Source: Lingula anatina
Taxonomy: Eukaryota; Brachiopoda; Lingulata; Lingulida; Lingulidae
Direction of reading: 5' to 3'
Assembly (NCBI RefSeq): GCF_001039355.2
Contig: NW_019775369.1
Location: 233,539 to 297,538 of the forward strand
DNA: 64,000 nucleotides
Positions 35,043 through 47,420 of this stretch are shown in pieces. Made by a program: the position numbers and the translations under genes. The notes under the pieces were generated by a model. It was not told the origin of the DNA and searched no databases. It worked only from the letters and a program-made list of their open reading frames with translations. Within the stretch, counting starts at the first letter, position 1; each line of letters opens with the position of its first letter.

Positions 35043-35305
35043 ATAGATATTTTACTAGCGTACTTGATTAACATGACGCTGATGTTTTTTGTATGGGGCT
35101 TAAAGGCTTCCAGTCGATGCATCATCAATTTCTGGTGCGAAAAAGCCAGCAATAAAAAATTACTTTCTAGATCAAAAAGTAAATTACTTCCTCGTATAAG
35201 TTTACTGTTAAACTACGCACGCTTCAAAACCAGATCACAGCGCGGCCCATGGCTGTTTCCAATATACATGGGTCCACCTTACTTACTAACCTATTATTAT
35301 TAGTT

Positions 35306-35538
35306 CAGTGGCAGATTTAGGGGGAGGGTCAGGGAGGTCCTGACCCCCAACTCTTTGATTTCTGAAAACACAATGGCCCCTCTTAAAATTAGAATTTTAA
35401 CTAGACTAATCATATTTCTAATCTGTAGCAAATGGCACCGTCCCCATTCTAAAATACCAACAATTTTTCGCGGCCCTTCTGCAGGCCCCAAAGCCCGCGC
35501 CCCCCCCCCCCTTTCAAATTATCCCGGACCGGCCCCTG
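35306..35538. mobile_element. hAT-like non-autonomous element, duplicon 2 copy
   Basis: Same element as 20,183-20,452, shorter by internal deletion. Here the flanks tattagtt and tataagtt agree at 7 of 8 positions, supporting an 8-bp hAT-type target duplication. Confidence 0.75.
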
Positions 35539-37579
35539 TATAAGTTCAACGTAAGTCGTCAATATGATGATAAGAACGATAAGATGGGCCACTGGTCGGG
35601 CTACTGGTGACCATTCCTGGCCGTATGATCAGGCGACCAGTCCAGCGAATGAGACCGCAACGTCGGTCAGTTGCTAAATGTAAGCTCCAGTATCAGAGTT
35701 ATTCATATTCTTCATAATAATAAACAACTATTAAATGGATAAGGCCACTGTAGAACAGCTCTGCTGAGGTGGAATGAGCTGTGCCGTTCTATTTCTACTG
35801 GAAATCCGCCTGCTTGCACGCAATACCCCACAGGTCTGTTTGAGGCGATGCCAGCAATTACAGATGAGGAGAACTGCTGCCGTCATTTGTTTAACACAAA
35901 TTGGATCAGGGACAATATTCACGTTGGTATTAATCCATAAACTTTACGTAATCGCTTCCGAAGGAGAGACATTATTTCCCAAGTAAAGTTTGATGACCGA
36001 ATTGTTCCAAAACCAATTAGTTGCGTCATAAGGATGTGGATTGAGAGGTAATTTGGCAATCAAATATGTTTAAGGAGTACATTTTCTCCCAGTGGAGGTG
36101 ATTGTCGAGCAGTTTGGATTGTGCAATAAATTGCTGTAATTTTGAATAAAAAGGGACGCGGAGATAGACGTTAAAGAGTGATTAGTCGTTTTTTTACTAA
36201 AAGAAAGTCATGCTTTTGCTTTAAGTTGCATGCAGCTGTAAATTCATATTAAAAAATTGTATCTACAAAATAAAACATCCTTTGTATGTAATAAGAGACC
36301 GCGATCTGCGACGGAGATACATTGAAAACCATTGAACCTAACACCACGGGCTTTTATTTGAAAAAAAGCAGAATATACAGGATACAGAACTATGCGCCAA
36401 ACACTCTACCAGAATGTGAGAATGTTCCCTGTCATACACCAGAAGCAGAAGTGGTTTTCAAAAACTTTGTATATGTATATGTACATGTATATGTATAAAC
36501 ACATCTATGGTGGTTAAACCCCTTGGCTCAACTGCTTTAAAAGGATATGTCCTTTGGATTAAAAAATACAAACGTTCACTGGTTTATATGCGTTGTCACA
36601 TGTAAAATTGCATAAAGGATAAAGGGAAGATTGTTAAATGTCAAGGTCAACCCTCGACACCCTTTCTGTTGATTTACATCATATACCTTTCTATTGATAT
36701 ATATCATATAACTATCTACTCATATATATTATACAGTTATCTAATGTAATGTATGTGCTGCAGCTATCGATCAATCCGATTTAATGCATTATGGTGGAAA
36801 AATACAGAAATGATTGCAAATGCCACAAATTGTGCAGTGTCCCTTTTTTCTTAAAATAATAACAGCTCTTTATACGAGATTCAAAAGTCCACAATAAGTA
36901 CGTTGTATACAATACATAGAACTATTTATGAATTTTACCACAAAAACGGCGCCCATCGCAATTATTATGGATTTATTCTGCTTGTCACACAGGATCCTTT
37001 GTGGCAAAAAAAAAGAAAAATCCATTTTATGGCACTTAACCACCAGAACAGTTGTTAACCCTTCAATATATTTAATTTCATTTTATTAATATATGAACAA
37101 TATTTTAAGTAGCATGTACTTTAGTCGTCCTTTTTCAAGCAGTTCCAAGTTTGTTTTTTTTTTAATATTTTTGGGGAAAGCTTTGACTTCAGTTTCACTG
37201 TTTGCATTGGTCCATGTGTCGCAATTTTCGTTGTCAAAACAAATCCATCAACTTGTTAATTATATAAAGACAGTGCATATCTTTTGGAGTTTCTTTTTCC
37301 TTGGTTAAAGTTTACGGTTTGTTTGCAGAAAATTGTGTAAACGCAATGCTACTGCTGTTATATACCTTGATTTAGTTGATTGTGTTGGACAGTGAGGGCA
37401 ACGAGATCAGTCACGCTGGCAATGCCACAGCGACGTCGACGACGCGGTCATTTCTATGTCGTCGGAGTTAATAGGCACAGTTACTCAACGCATCTAAAAA
37501 TTGTGTCTAAAGCTTATTTAAAATATCCATAACTACTGACATGTGCCTTGTGTCCATTGATGAAGCAATCCCCCCATTC
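35539..37579. other. downstream flank of carotenoid oxygenase copy 2
   Basis: Collinear with 20,453-22,770 but without the TA-flanked MITE. The last 470 bp match the 3' flank of copy 1 closely. No separate gene is supportable. Confidence 0.5.
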
Positions 37580-39044
37580 TTAAGAAGTGAAAAGCCCATG
37601 TAAACCGAACGGAACGTTAACATCAGTAGGCACCTCTGCCCGGGCCAACTCCACCATAGTTTTGGCGTCCAATATCAGCAGGAAGTCCGGCTTTCCTTGA
37701 CCAACGTCCGTTATTGCCGCGAGCACCACACCGCTGTCCTCATCACTCCCGGCGGACGCTAGAGGGACAAAGACAGGCTCACTGGGGTACTGGGTGTGAG
37801 TGCCGCGCCATGCCACTTCCGTGCCGCTCTCCATATCCACTTTAACTACGGCATTTCGATAGCTGTGCTTCCCTGCGAACGAGCCCCAGCAATAGACGTA
37901 CTTGTAATTCTTACCGTTGTAGCTGGCGTAGTTAATTCGGGGAAGTTCCAAACCAGGTTTGCCTATCACGATGAACGTGCAATGGATGCTCCCGTCTGTC
38001 ATGTCACGCCGAGCTTCCATTCGGTTTCTGAAACGCTCCACGGTGATGAGATTCTCGTTCTTCGAGATCGCGTTGGATGTCGGTTTCAAAGGTAGCACGT
38101 AGCGACGTATCTCCGGTAAAATGTTTTCGGGGAACACTTCGTCCGAAAACAACCCGCTTTCAGGATCTAAATTCTTCAGATAGTGGGCGTCAATGATGCT
38201 CGGGTCATTGTACCCGCACAGGTCTATTATCAAGTGGTCCTCCTCTTCATAAGCGTTGATATGATGGAAGACGAAGAAGGGGTCCGCAGTGAACAGTTTT
38301 GCTACCTCCTCATTGGTCTTTCGATTGACCAATCGGAACCGTGCTTTGATGTTTGGATACCATTCCATTGCCTCTTGGTAGCTCTTTCTGGTCACCTTCC
38401 TTGCCATCAATTTCAGCACGTTCATGCCCAAAGGCTGCTCGACGAGCGCGTAGTAGTTCTCCGACATTGCAAAGCTGTGGAAATATGTTGGGAACGCTTT
38501 GAACTGGCCAAAAATCTTGGCAAGAATTTCTGGTTGGGGTTTATCTTCAGCTGGTTTGGGGCCTTCGTTGTTGGTAATCACGTCTAAACGTGGTGGAATC
38601 TTGGACAAGTAGTAGATTGGCCTCCCGCCATACAACGTGCCAAAGTTGTAGAAATTTCCCTCGGCGTCTGTGTGCGGGTGTGCAGGAGTGGCCACACTGA
38701 TAAGTCGCGACATGTCAATCCTCTTCTCCGTTGTTGTCAAAGTCTTAGGGTCCAACTTGGTCCAGTACTTAGTTTCAGTAATGGCGAGCAAGGCGTTCTC
38801 GCAGGGAAGAAGGTTGACAGATGGGTTATCAGTTATTCTGTCGTCGGAGAAGTAGGCAAAATACCTGGAGAATATGTTCTTACAGGGATCCGGGAAGCAA
38901 GCAGTACCAAATTCTGAGTAGACGATACAGTTGGCCGACATGGCTTTGGTATAGGCTTCACTCTCAATATATCTGAAATATGAACAACGCATAAATATAT
39001 ATGAACTGCAGTACCTTAATATGGGCGTCACTCCTGTTATACAC

Positions 39045-39092
<48 letters not shown>

Positions 39093-39094
39093 GT

Positions 39095-39128
<34 letters not shown>

Positions 39129-39898
39129 GGACACAAAAGTTGTTCTGTCTCCACGTGTCCTTCACCTTGCTCGCACACATTACAACTGGTACCAACCGTG
39201 TACTACTGTATTACGGCTTCAATATCATTAATAAATAACTACAGTTTTGCGTTGAACAAATAAACGAAAAAGAACAATTAATTTCCAGAAAACAATCTGC
39301 AGCCCACTCTCTACATTGCCCTTGTTAATAGCCATTCTGTCATTCTATCTTTATAGTAACAGACAGAAATACTGTACGTTATGGATGCATAGTTGTGATA
39401 AAGTTTCACGAAGTTAAAGAGAAAAGAAGCCATGAGTTTGACCTTAATTCAACATATCTAAACAAACATTATTTTCCTTTCGATCTGTTTCTCTGAAGTC
39501 CAGTGTAAAATATTTGCCTGGTTATGCTAATCTTTGTTACAGTACATGTTTGAACTGCACCATGGCCGTTTTCTTTTCCAGACAAAAAATCTTTAAAAAC
39601 TGAAAAACGTTATAGAAAACAGTTCACCATGACTTACTTGCTTTGAAATAGTACGGTGCCCTGTTCTATGGTGAAGCTATAGACCATTGCCAGACCATCA
39701 AAGAAATGGCGCATCCTGTAATTCCCCACTTCAAACTTGGCTGGAGCAACGCGATGTAGAGAGCCGCTGAGATCCGCAGGGATTGTACCTGAAACGAAGC
39801 TTTGTCAGTTTTCAAACAACCAAGGTACCAAGGTAGATTTACGTCGAGATCAGTGCTCTTATTTTGTTCATAATAATAAGTTTAATATGTGTGTGTGT

Positions 39899-39929
<31 letters not shown>

Positions 39930-39930
39930 C

Positions 39931-39966
<36 letters not shown>

Positions 39967-40068
39967 AAGAGAGAGAGAGAGGCTCGTATTTTCACCCTTA
40001 ATAACGGTCTTCACTGGCGGTGTTGCCTTGCAGTTCATCTTAATGAGGGGGTCATCCTTGCTGGCCAT
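37580..40068 (-). CDS. carotenoid cleavage oxygenase, copy 2 (complete)
   Basis: Three exons: 39,996-40,068 (ATG; MASKDDPLIKMNCK..., donor GTGAAA), 39,638-39,788 and 37,580-38,972 (TAA at 37,580-37,582). Splice phases agree: the G|GT codon gives Gly in KGTIPADLSG, and AA|A gives Lys in SKYIESEAY. The sum is 1617 bp, or 538 residues, matching the usual 530-550 of animal BCO/RPE65 proteins. Landmarks: HFFDGLA near residue 55, FPDPCK 101-106, AHPH with the first ligand His at 173, FHSF with His 240, FHHINAYE with His 311/312, and the terminal LHGLF with His 533. These four histidines bind the catalytic Fe(II). There is no signal peptide, so it should be cytosolic or membrane-associated. Cleavage of beta-carotene-like substrates is likely from the family; the exact bond is unknown. 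Exon 1 is duplicated across an assembly N. Confidence 0.93.
39047..39128. repeat. inverted (ATCT)n/(AGAT)n microsatellite in oxygenase intron 2
   Basis: A run of ATCT units is followed directly by a run of AGAT units, making a long perfect-hairpin palindrome about 75 bp upstream of the exon-3 acceptor. Duplicon 3 has a shorter version at 48,964-49,026. It is absent from copy 1. Confidence 0.9.
39888..39981. repeat. compound (GT)n(GA)n microsatellite in oxygenase intron 1
   Basis: On the gene's strand, intron 1 starts with the donor and about 10 further bases and then enters (CT)n followed by (AC)n. Duplicon 3 has only the purine part at about 49,787-49,848. The tract is repeated at 40,300-40,391 beyond the N. 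Confidence 0.9.
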
Positions 40069-40299
40069 ATTGGTCAGTTTTAGTCTACGTCACGACCGGT
40101 AGTCAAAGCAATGAAGACGTCCTCTTTCAGATCCTGAATAAGTTTTGGAATTTTGTATAATTTTTGTACAAAATTAATGACATAGTTGAGAATACATGTA
40201 GTACTAAAATTGTTAATTGTACATCATAATGAGAAACGGACTACTATTCCTGCACATTATGTTCTTTTAAACAAAAGCTTTTTTATTTATTTATTTATN

Positions 40300-40375
<76 letters not shown>

Positions 40376-40477
40376 AAGAGAGAGAGAGAGGCTCGTATTT
40401 TCACCCTTAATAACGGTCTTCACTGGCGGTGTTGCCTTGCAGTTCATCTTAATGAGGGGGTCATCCTTGCTGGCCAT

Positions 40478-40600
40478 ATTGGTCAGTTTTAGTCTACGTC
40501 ACGACCGGTAGTCAAAGCAATGAAGACGTCCTCTTTCAGATCCTGAATAAGTTTTGGAATTTTGTATAATTTTTGTACAAAATTAATGACATAGTTGAGA
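40478..40600 (-). promoter_or_regulatory. candidate 5' leader/promoter of oxygenase copy 2
   Basis: Immediately upstream of the ATG, a TGACGT half-CRE (near 40,495-40,500 on the minus strand) is shared with duplicon 3, and a GACGTC occurs near 40,526 in duplicon 2 only. No TATA box at a convincing distance was seen. The assignment rests on position next to exon 1. Confidence 0.25.
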
Positions 40601-40973
40601 ATACATGTAGTACTAAAATTGTTAATTGTACATCATAATGAGAAACGGACTACTATTCCTGCACATTATGTTCTTTTAAACAAAAGCTTTTTTATTTATT
40701 TATTTATTTATTTACAGGTATCCTTCTTATTTGCATTCCACATACAGATAGTATACAATACTACTCCAACTGTCAATTGTACATAGGAATGGGGCGTTAA
40801 ATACGTTTTTAGACAAAAAAAAACTTGTTATTTTATTTTATTCATCTTTTTTATTTACATTTGCAGTATTGTTCTTCTTGCATACATACAGGTATGTGAC
40901 CTACATTGCACTTACGCAAAGTCATCAAAACTCTCCCCCCCCCCCCCGGCACCCCTATAGCAATCACGAGAAA

Positions 40974-41105
40974 NNNNNNNNNNNNNNNNNNNNNNNNNNN
41001 NNNNNNNNNNNNNNTTCCCCAAAAAAAAAAAAAACCCCCCCCCCCCCCCCCGCCCCCCCCAAAAAAAAACACAAAAAAAAAGGGGGTAAAAAAAAAGCCC
41101 CCCTT

Positions 41106-41136
<31 letters not shown>

Positions 41137-41140
41137 CAGG
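40974..41140. other. assembly gap (41 N) and homopolymer junk
   Basis: N run at 40,974-41,014 followed by blocks of A, C, A, T and G homopolymers to about 41,140. In duplicon 3 the same place (50,455-50,512) is short ordinary sequence with one poly-G run, so the homopolymer blocks are probably sequencing error around a poly-G tract. Open frames here are artefacts. Confidence 0.85.
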
Positions 41141-41787
41141 CTCACAATCGGGTCCAAATCGTTACTGTTTTAGTTCAAATTACAGCATCTGGCGCAGAGA
41201 ATTGGTGTATTCACGTTCCTCTCCATATGGCGTCCTTTGTCAAAGCCTGACACGATGAAACAGAACTGCGTAGTTATCAACTGTGACAAGGTGTGACAAG
41301 AATAGTACATGTAGTCCTTTAGGAGTCTTAGTCCGTGTCCCATTACTTTGTACAGGTGACATTCGTCCCATATACTAATCCCAATACTCCGACTAACTCT
41401 GACCTGTGCTCATCATATGGGAGCCCGGACTTCCAATTCTTGGACTTTACGATTCCTGCCACACCGACTAACCCTAAACTGTAATAAAAAACGTATAGGT
41501 CCCCGGACCACCATTCCTATCATACCGGTGCGATGCAGGGCACAATCATCGTTTTTTTTATCTCTTGCTGTGAACGCCATTTCTCCTCTATCAACTTGAA
41601 CAGTGCTACGCATTAATATCAACTGACCCTATAAAAAGGTGCACCCAGAGAGTCAGTATACAGGTAATAAAAAAATTAAGACACAACCTTGCCCTTTGAA
41701 AATGCCTTTTATATAAAAAAATTAAATTACAATATACAGGGGTAGGCCTACCTGTTTACAGTATTCTTAGCTGCTTTTATAAGAATA

Positions 41788-42009
41788 TTAAATGTGCAAA
41801 CAGCTGTAGATTGACGACATATCAACAGCGAGGACTGCGCACATCGATGTTCTGAAGTTCTCGGTAGCGAGGACGGTGAAAAGCGTCTCACAATGGAGGA
41901 GGTGGGTGAAGGCCTCGCTGTGAGGACGCCTTTTTTGAGACACGGCCAGAAATATAGCACTACCTGCGGCCTGGAGAGAGGCCATGTCAGGACACAAGAT
42001 GGAGGACAT
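41788..42009 (-). other. conserved short ORF, duplicon 2 copy (unknown)
   Basis: 73 codons, starting at the conserved MSSILCPDM. Shares most residues with the duplicon 1 frame and nearly all with duplicon 3. A GTAGGC donor-like site preceded by ACAG lies about 40 bp beyond the stop. It has no recognisable domain. Confidence 0.3.
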
Positions 42010-42421
42010 ATTATATCAAATTTAAATGAAATTAATACCTCTCTAAAAATGAGAGTTGCAAATCACAAATCACCAGGTATAATGATTTAGCTTCACGAAG
42101 GATAGAAAATAAAAAAGTCGCATTCACGAGTCACGGGAACGGGATGGTACACGGATCACGGCAAGTATTATGAACGTTTCACTCGTGAAATATGAAAGCG
42201 GCTTGCAGGGATAACAAAAAAAAAAAAAAAAATACCCGAAAGGAGCCTCAAAATCCAGACGTAATGTCCAGGAAAAGAGGTGAATTTTTTAATCCACTTT
42301 TCATTCAAACTTTATACATAAATTGCTCTAGCATCGGAGCCCTTCCATGACGTGGAACTAATGTATATTGAAAAATGATATGGAATTCACCATTTTGTAG
42401 ACAGTATTCGGTCTTTAATAA

Positions 42422-44915
42422 GACAGCCATTCCACGAAAAGGGGTACAATTCCATAACAAGAAATGCAGAGATATGAACTTTGCAAAAGTGGAAAACTTT
42501 TTATATTATTTTGATGAAGAGGTATTTAGAGAGTAGTAGAAGAATTTTAACCCACACCATTACTGTATTTAAAGGAATATGCACGTGTAAACATGGTACA
42601 GTATTTTTTTCGTTACGGAGGTTAGGTAACACCTAGATTAGGTTATATTTCAATCACGCCAAAGGTCACAGGCTCCATATTTCATTCAATTATTAAGATT
42701 TTGTATGTATTCAAAATATTATTGCCCATTTAAGATTTCTCTTCAATTATAGAAAATGCGGTGCAAACACATTGGTAATAAGTGGCTCGTTTTCTATAAA
42801 TAGGGTACAAAGGCTGAGATATTCTAATTTAAATATTTTATTAATCGTTGGGGACAGACTTGCTTTTTTATCATACTATTTGTTTATGAACAAAGTGCTA
42901 TCAATCTATTATGATATGAGCATTGATCAATGAGCACACACATATCCAGTGTTCAAATGAAAAATGAGTAATTTAGTAACGGAGGTTAGGTCATTCTACA
43001 TAGGTCAGCGATCATATATTTGTTTTGATATTTTTAGCTTAAGGTAGACTTTAGAAGATGAATTTGGAATTTATAGTATCACGGATACGACAAATTTACA
43101 TAATAACATAGAAAAATGGATAAAACATGTTTATTCAAACCATTAAATGGCAAATGGTTACAACGCGTTGTTTTGCTTACTTTCAAGGACTACATAAATA
43201 CATTTACCACTACTGGATACATTTCACCGCTAATATGTTGATCTATTTATCTGTAGAATTCACATTCCATATTTTACCAGAGTAAGAGTTTAATTCATCA
43301 TCTTAGTAACAGAGGTAAGGTAAAACTCTAGTCCAAATTATGTCATACATTTCACGTTCAAAATTTCACAAGAAAAGCTTCGCGGTCATTAGATTTTTTT
43401 TCTCTGTAGTGTTTTTGTCGCTCTGTATTTGTAAGTGGTGTCTGTATAACAAAACATTAAACCTACATGCACATTATCCGGTTATAGGCAATAAAAAACA
43501 ACAAAATACCCGAGAAAGTTAATGCATACAATCAAGTAGGCCGACAATGGACACGTGTTTGCCAATAACTGTCCATTTAAAGTTACTGGAAGCATCTAGA
43601 AGATGATAAAAACTATTATGTGCTACTGAAATAGTAAAATAGGACCTAATAATCCTGCAGTTCTACCTGATAAATGTAACTATTGCTTCAATGCTTAATA
43701 TATTTCGCCATAGGGCCTATGTCTCCCGCGAAAATAATGTCTGCTACATGCACATTAGTACCGATGTCAGCTAGTACCATTTTTCTTGCCAAGACAGACC
43801 TGAAAACTACTCATTTCGCTTAAAATCAGAATGATAAGTTCAAAAAGGCAACGTCAAGGGACAAATGGAAATCAATTCGATAAAACAAATCACGATTTAC
43901 CCTCGATTTTATAGCAAACTGGAGTAAAAACTTAAATCATTAGCCTTTCTTGATAGAATTATCAGCTATATATGTATATTTTATATCTATATTAATGCAG
44001 GGTAATGTCTTTAACAGCAAGCGGAATGAATGCATACTACATCAGAACATAGAAGTAGAAATACTTATATGATCAGAATTAACTCACAAAACCACAGAAA
44101 TAACGTTTTAAAGTATTAACAGTCATTTTTATAACAATTAACTTATTTCGTAACAGAGGTTAGCATAACGGACGTAAGGTGACACGCATTCTTTTTCAGT
44201 TTTTATCCTCGGTATAACTTTGCATAACTATTGAATGAATTTTTTAAGAAGAAGTTGGTCCTTGCTTAACAAAAATGATATTTTTAACTTTCTAAAGCAA
44301 CATTTTCTTCAAATTTGGTCCGTTACTGAGGTTAGGCTCTTAAATGCGACACCCCGACTTTTGTGAGTTAACATTCTCTATGATGGAACGCATCATTCAA
44401 AATTAACAAATAGCACTGTTTTATTAAACTTCATGTATTATGAGTTTGAAAAATGCACAGGAAGGCTATTTAAGAGCATTTTCTTTTGTTCTTACATTGA
44501 CTTAAAAAAGCGTTATGGAGGTTAGGGGTTACTGAGCGACATTGATTATACTATGACAGTGACGTAACTAACCAACAAATTCGACAGAGAACACCATGTA
44601 TGATAAAAAGAAACATGAGTTCAAATTACTTGAGGACTAAAAACACTAAAACACGGGAAAATATAAACTTTTTCTTGTGGCAAATCAGCTATAATACCGA
44701 AGCGACACGTCGAAATCGTGCTTTTTGCGGCATATAGACCCCCGGGGTTCCCGTCAAAGCAAGTGGTACTATATTAATTGTTGTTTTTTAAGTAGAACAC
44801 ATCGGGTCCTGCTAAAAAAGGCTAAAAAAAGCAAAATTGCAGATGCTTTTACTACAGAAAATAAGCTGCGACAGGTATTGTTCAGAATTGTACCCTTTTT
44901 CGTGGAATGGCTGAC
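42422..44915. mobile_element. 2.5-kb non-coding DNA element with six GGAGGTTAGG motifs
   Basis: Left end GACAGCCATTCCACGAAAAG and right end inverted GTCAGCCATTCCACGAAAAA form inverted repeats of about 30 bp. Duplicons 1 (near 34,650) and 3 (near 51,795) have no insertion here, so the element entered duplicon 2 alone. The interior is AT-rich without a transposase frame. It contains six same-strand copies of a GTTACGGAGGTTAGG-like motif at about 42,611, 42,975, 43,305, 44,149, 44,324 and 44,511, usually followed within 25 bp by another conserved piece. A target duplication is not clear. The superfamily is not assigned. Confidence 0.75.
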
Positions 44916-45503
44916 GATCTGCTCTAAGCTACTGCAGTGAGTGTATCCATGGTTACTGCAATATCGTATAGATGGCGCGGCGATACCTTCCATGCCCGTG
45001 TCATTAATTATCCAAGGGTTTGCACGGAGTGACGCCAAGTTATTGACCTGGTCACGGAATCACCCACTCTGTGGAAAGTTGACATATAATTTGTACAATT
45101 ACGAAAATACAAATTAAATGATTATTTCATTCTCACAAGAGATACTGTAAAGCGGCTCATATTCAGGCCAAGCTTTTTTTTTTATTTAATCTTGTACTTA
45201 GGAGCATGGTGACCAATGGCATGGTATATTTAATCAAAATCCAGTATTAAAATTTTGGGAAATGTGACGCAATTTTGTGATTCAAATTAGAAAAAAAATA
45301 TACGATGAATGCGATGCCAAATAGAATTGTGTTATTGTTTAAGTATAATTCGTGTAGGCATTTCCATATTGAATAAAAGTTGCACATTTAAATTCCAAAC
45401 TCTCTGACGTAGATTCATTATGTGTCCCATCTCCGTCTCCATGTAAACGCTATAATAGGGTCTGATATGTCCCGGCATGTTTCCGGATAAAAGCCCTCTG
45501 CCT

Positions 45504-45556
<53 letters not shown>

Positions 45557-45655
45557 TAAGTTATATAAGAACGCCATGTATCCCAGAATCCTCCCAAACA
45601 TTTTGTCGCGCACACAAAAGGCTTCCAGGCACAGAGACCTGGGTCCCGTACCTCG

Positions 45656-45693
45656 AAAGGTCACGTGTACCAGGAGTGCCAAGGTCACGTGAA
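45656..45693 (+). promoter_or_regulatory. paired AAGGTCACGTG composites
   Basis: AAAGGTCACGTGTACC and CAAGGTCACGTGAACC, 26 bp apart, each fuse an AGGTCA nuclear-receptor half-site (the second in the extended CAAGGTCA form) to a CACGTG E-box. Duplicon 3 keeps the pair at about 52,827-52,863. Function is inference. Confidence 0.3.
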
Positions 45694-47309
45694 CCACTTC
45701 AACAGGGTGTCAATGTACAACAATGATGGCTGTGTGCCTGGATTTTTATTTACCTTCAAGTTTAAGTCACGCTTTGAACGCGGTGACACATAAAGGTGCT
45801 GTCACACTATAGTGAATAGTACCACCGTATGAGAAAAGTGGCCCATATGCACACAAACGCAAGATATTCTCTAGACTTAACGTCGTATAGGTTTGGCGTA
45901 CGCAGGTAAACGTCGGTGCACGTTCGCAGACCCGGAGGGGGATACAACATTTTTGCATTTTAAAGAACGATTTCATACTCTTCTTATATCAACATGTTTA
46001 TATCAACATATGTTATTATGTCAAAATGCTGGAATCAGAATGATTTTATACCTTGCTTTTCACAGTCAACGTTCATTGTATATACACGAGCTTGCGTCGT
46101 GAGCACGCCTTTTATACACCAGGCGTGGGGGTGACGCACGTGCGACGCATTCCCGGTGTGCTCTCGACTTTGTTCGTTAGTTGTGAGGGCGTGCGCCTTA
46201 CTCAACACGCAAAGAGCACTTGCTCCTTCATTGCTTGCGACGTGCGTCTTGCACAACGCGCGTCTGTCTTGCTAACTCCGTGCGAGGGGAGCAAGTTACG
46301 CTTGCGGCCTCGCTGTTCGCAGGCTATTCGTAGAATCTTTTGGACTTGTCCAACATCCTCCGTACGTGCTTACGGGCTGTCTGCGAACTCGAACTTGCGT
46401 AAGAAGGACTTGCGTGGGACGTGAGATTCTGCGCAAAATTTGGACGTAAACAGCCCGTAAGAGCCCGTACGGCCGGTTGTGACCGAGGCTATACGTTCAT
46501 AGTTGTGCGCATAACCGGGGTCACATACTATGCTCATACCTACCGCTTTTCCCTAATGGCATGTCTTTCAGTGTAATAAAATAAGTTTTAAATTGAAATA
46601 AAGTCGGGTTGAATTTTTTACTGCCGGGTGGGAATTTAAAAGCAGTAGTCATTGGAGCCCTTGAATATACAGATAGCGGACCCTATGTCCACGCAAACCT
46701 AATGTGACTGTTGATTAATTAACACGCGCGTCTCTCTTACGATGTCAGTGCTTATAGCCTACGCGAAATGCACCGTTCTTGATTGACCCTAGAGTTGAAA
46801 GAGTAATGAAGTCACCGGCACAGACACGCGAGGCAATGAACCTTTAATGAGATTACATTACTTATCAATACATTGAAACATCTCTTGACAAATAGCATTG
46901 TCAATAAAAAAAGACCCCAGAAAGCATGCATTACAGTGACGTTTTACCTAAGTATCTGACTAAACGAGTCTGCTTTTTGTGCTACACATTTCAATGTGTC
47001 TATTCATGAACTTGTAGCTTTTGAAACGGTGACGGACAAAAATATTATTATTATTATTATTATAAATGATAAAAATTGCAATACTTTCTGTTACTCTACT
47101 GTGTTTCATGTCATTTGCGTATTATTATTGCACCCGTGGCTGACTTTTAATCCATTGGTAGGAAGTTTGCAGAAAATTCGAATCCAATCCCCCACAGCCT
47201 TGTTTTATAACTACAAACACGTGAATGTCTGTTCGAGTAGATCACGTGTACGTTTGCTGTCTTATATTTTTAAATGGTTTGGTTTTGGTCCGTGTGTCTC
47301 ATGATATTA

Positions 47310-47420
47310 ACGTTTGAAGCGGGGGGTGAGAGAAGAAGCAAGGGGAGTTGTGAGAGATGAAATGAGGGGAGTTGTGAGAGAAGAAGTAAGGGGAGTTGTG
47401 AGAGAAGAAGTAAGGGGAGA
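47310..47420 (+). repeat. purine-rich minisatellite
   Basis: About four units of 'aggggagttgtgagagaagaagta' (24-27 bp). Duplicon 3 has roughly one and a half units (54,680-54,745), so it is length-variable. The repeat opens several reading frames at once (47,299-47,601), none of which is considered coding. Confidence 0.85.

Larger units (their letters stand above)
39886..40710. repeat. about 410-bp duplication across a single N, includes oxygenase exon 1
   Basis: 39,886-40,298 and 40,300-40,710 are near-identical, each with the microsatellite, exon 1 and upstream leader. The second exon 1 is at 40,405-40,477. The N at 40,299 and the truncated microsatellite beside it point to assembly rather than a real second first exon. 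Duplicon 3 has one copy only. Confidence 0.85.

Noticed and set aside
40851-41258. Pro/Lys/Gly-rich frames around the N run
   Set aside because: They are products of homopolymer blocks next to a gap.
45332-45697. 121-codon minus-strand frame with a poly-Lys run
   Set aside because: The lysine run is a poly-T tract on the plus strand. The rest has no motif and is kept in duplicon 3 only through recent duplication.
46035-46424. CpG-rich block with long frames in 46.0-46.4 kb (repeated at 53.2-53.56 kb)
   Set aside because: Both strands are open and residues are uninformative. It looks like a GC-rich repeat rather than an exon, and I could not find reliable terminal repeats to call an element.
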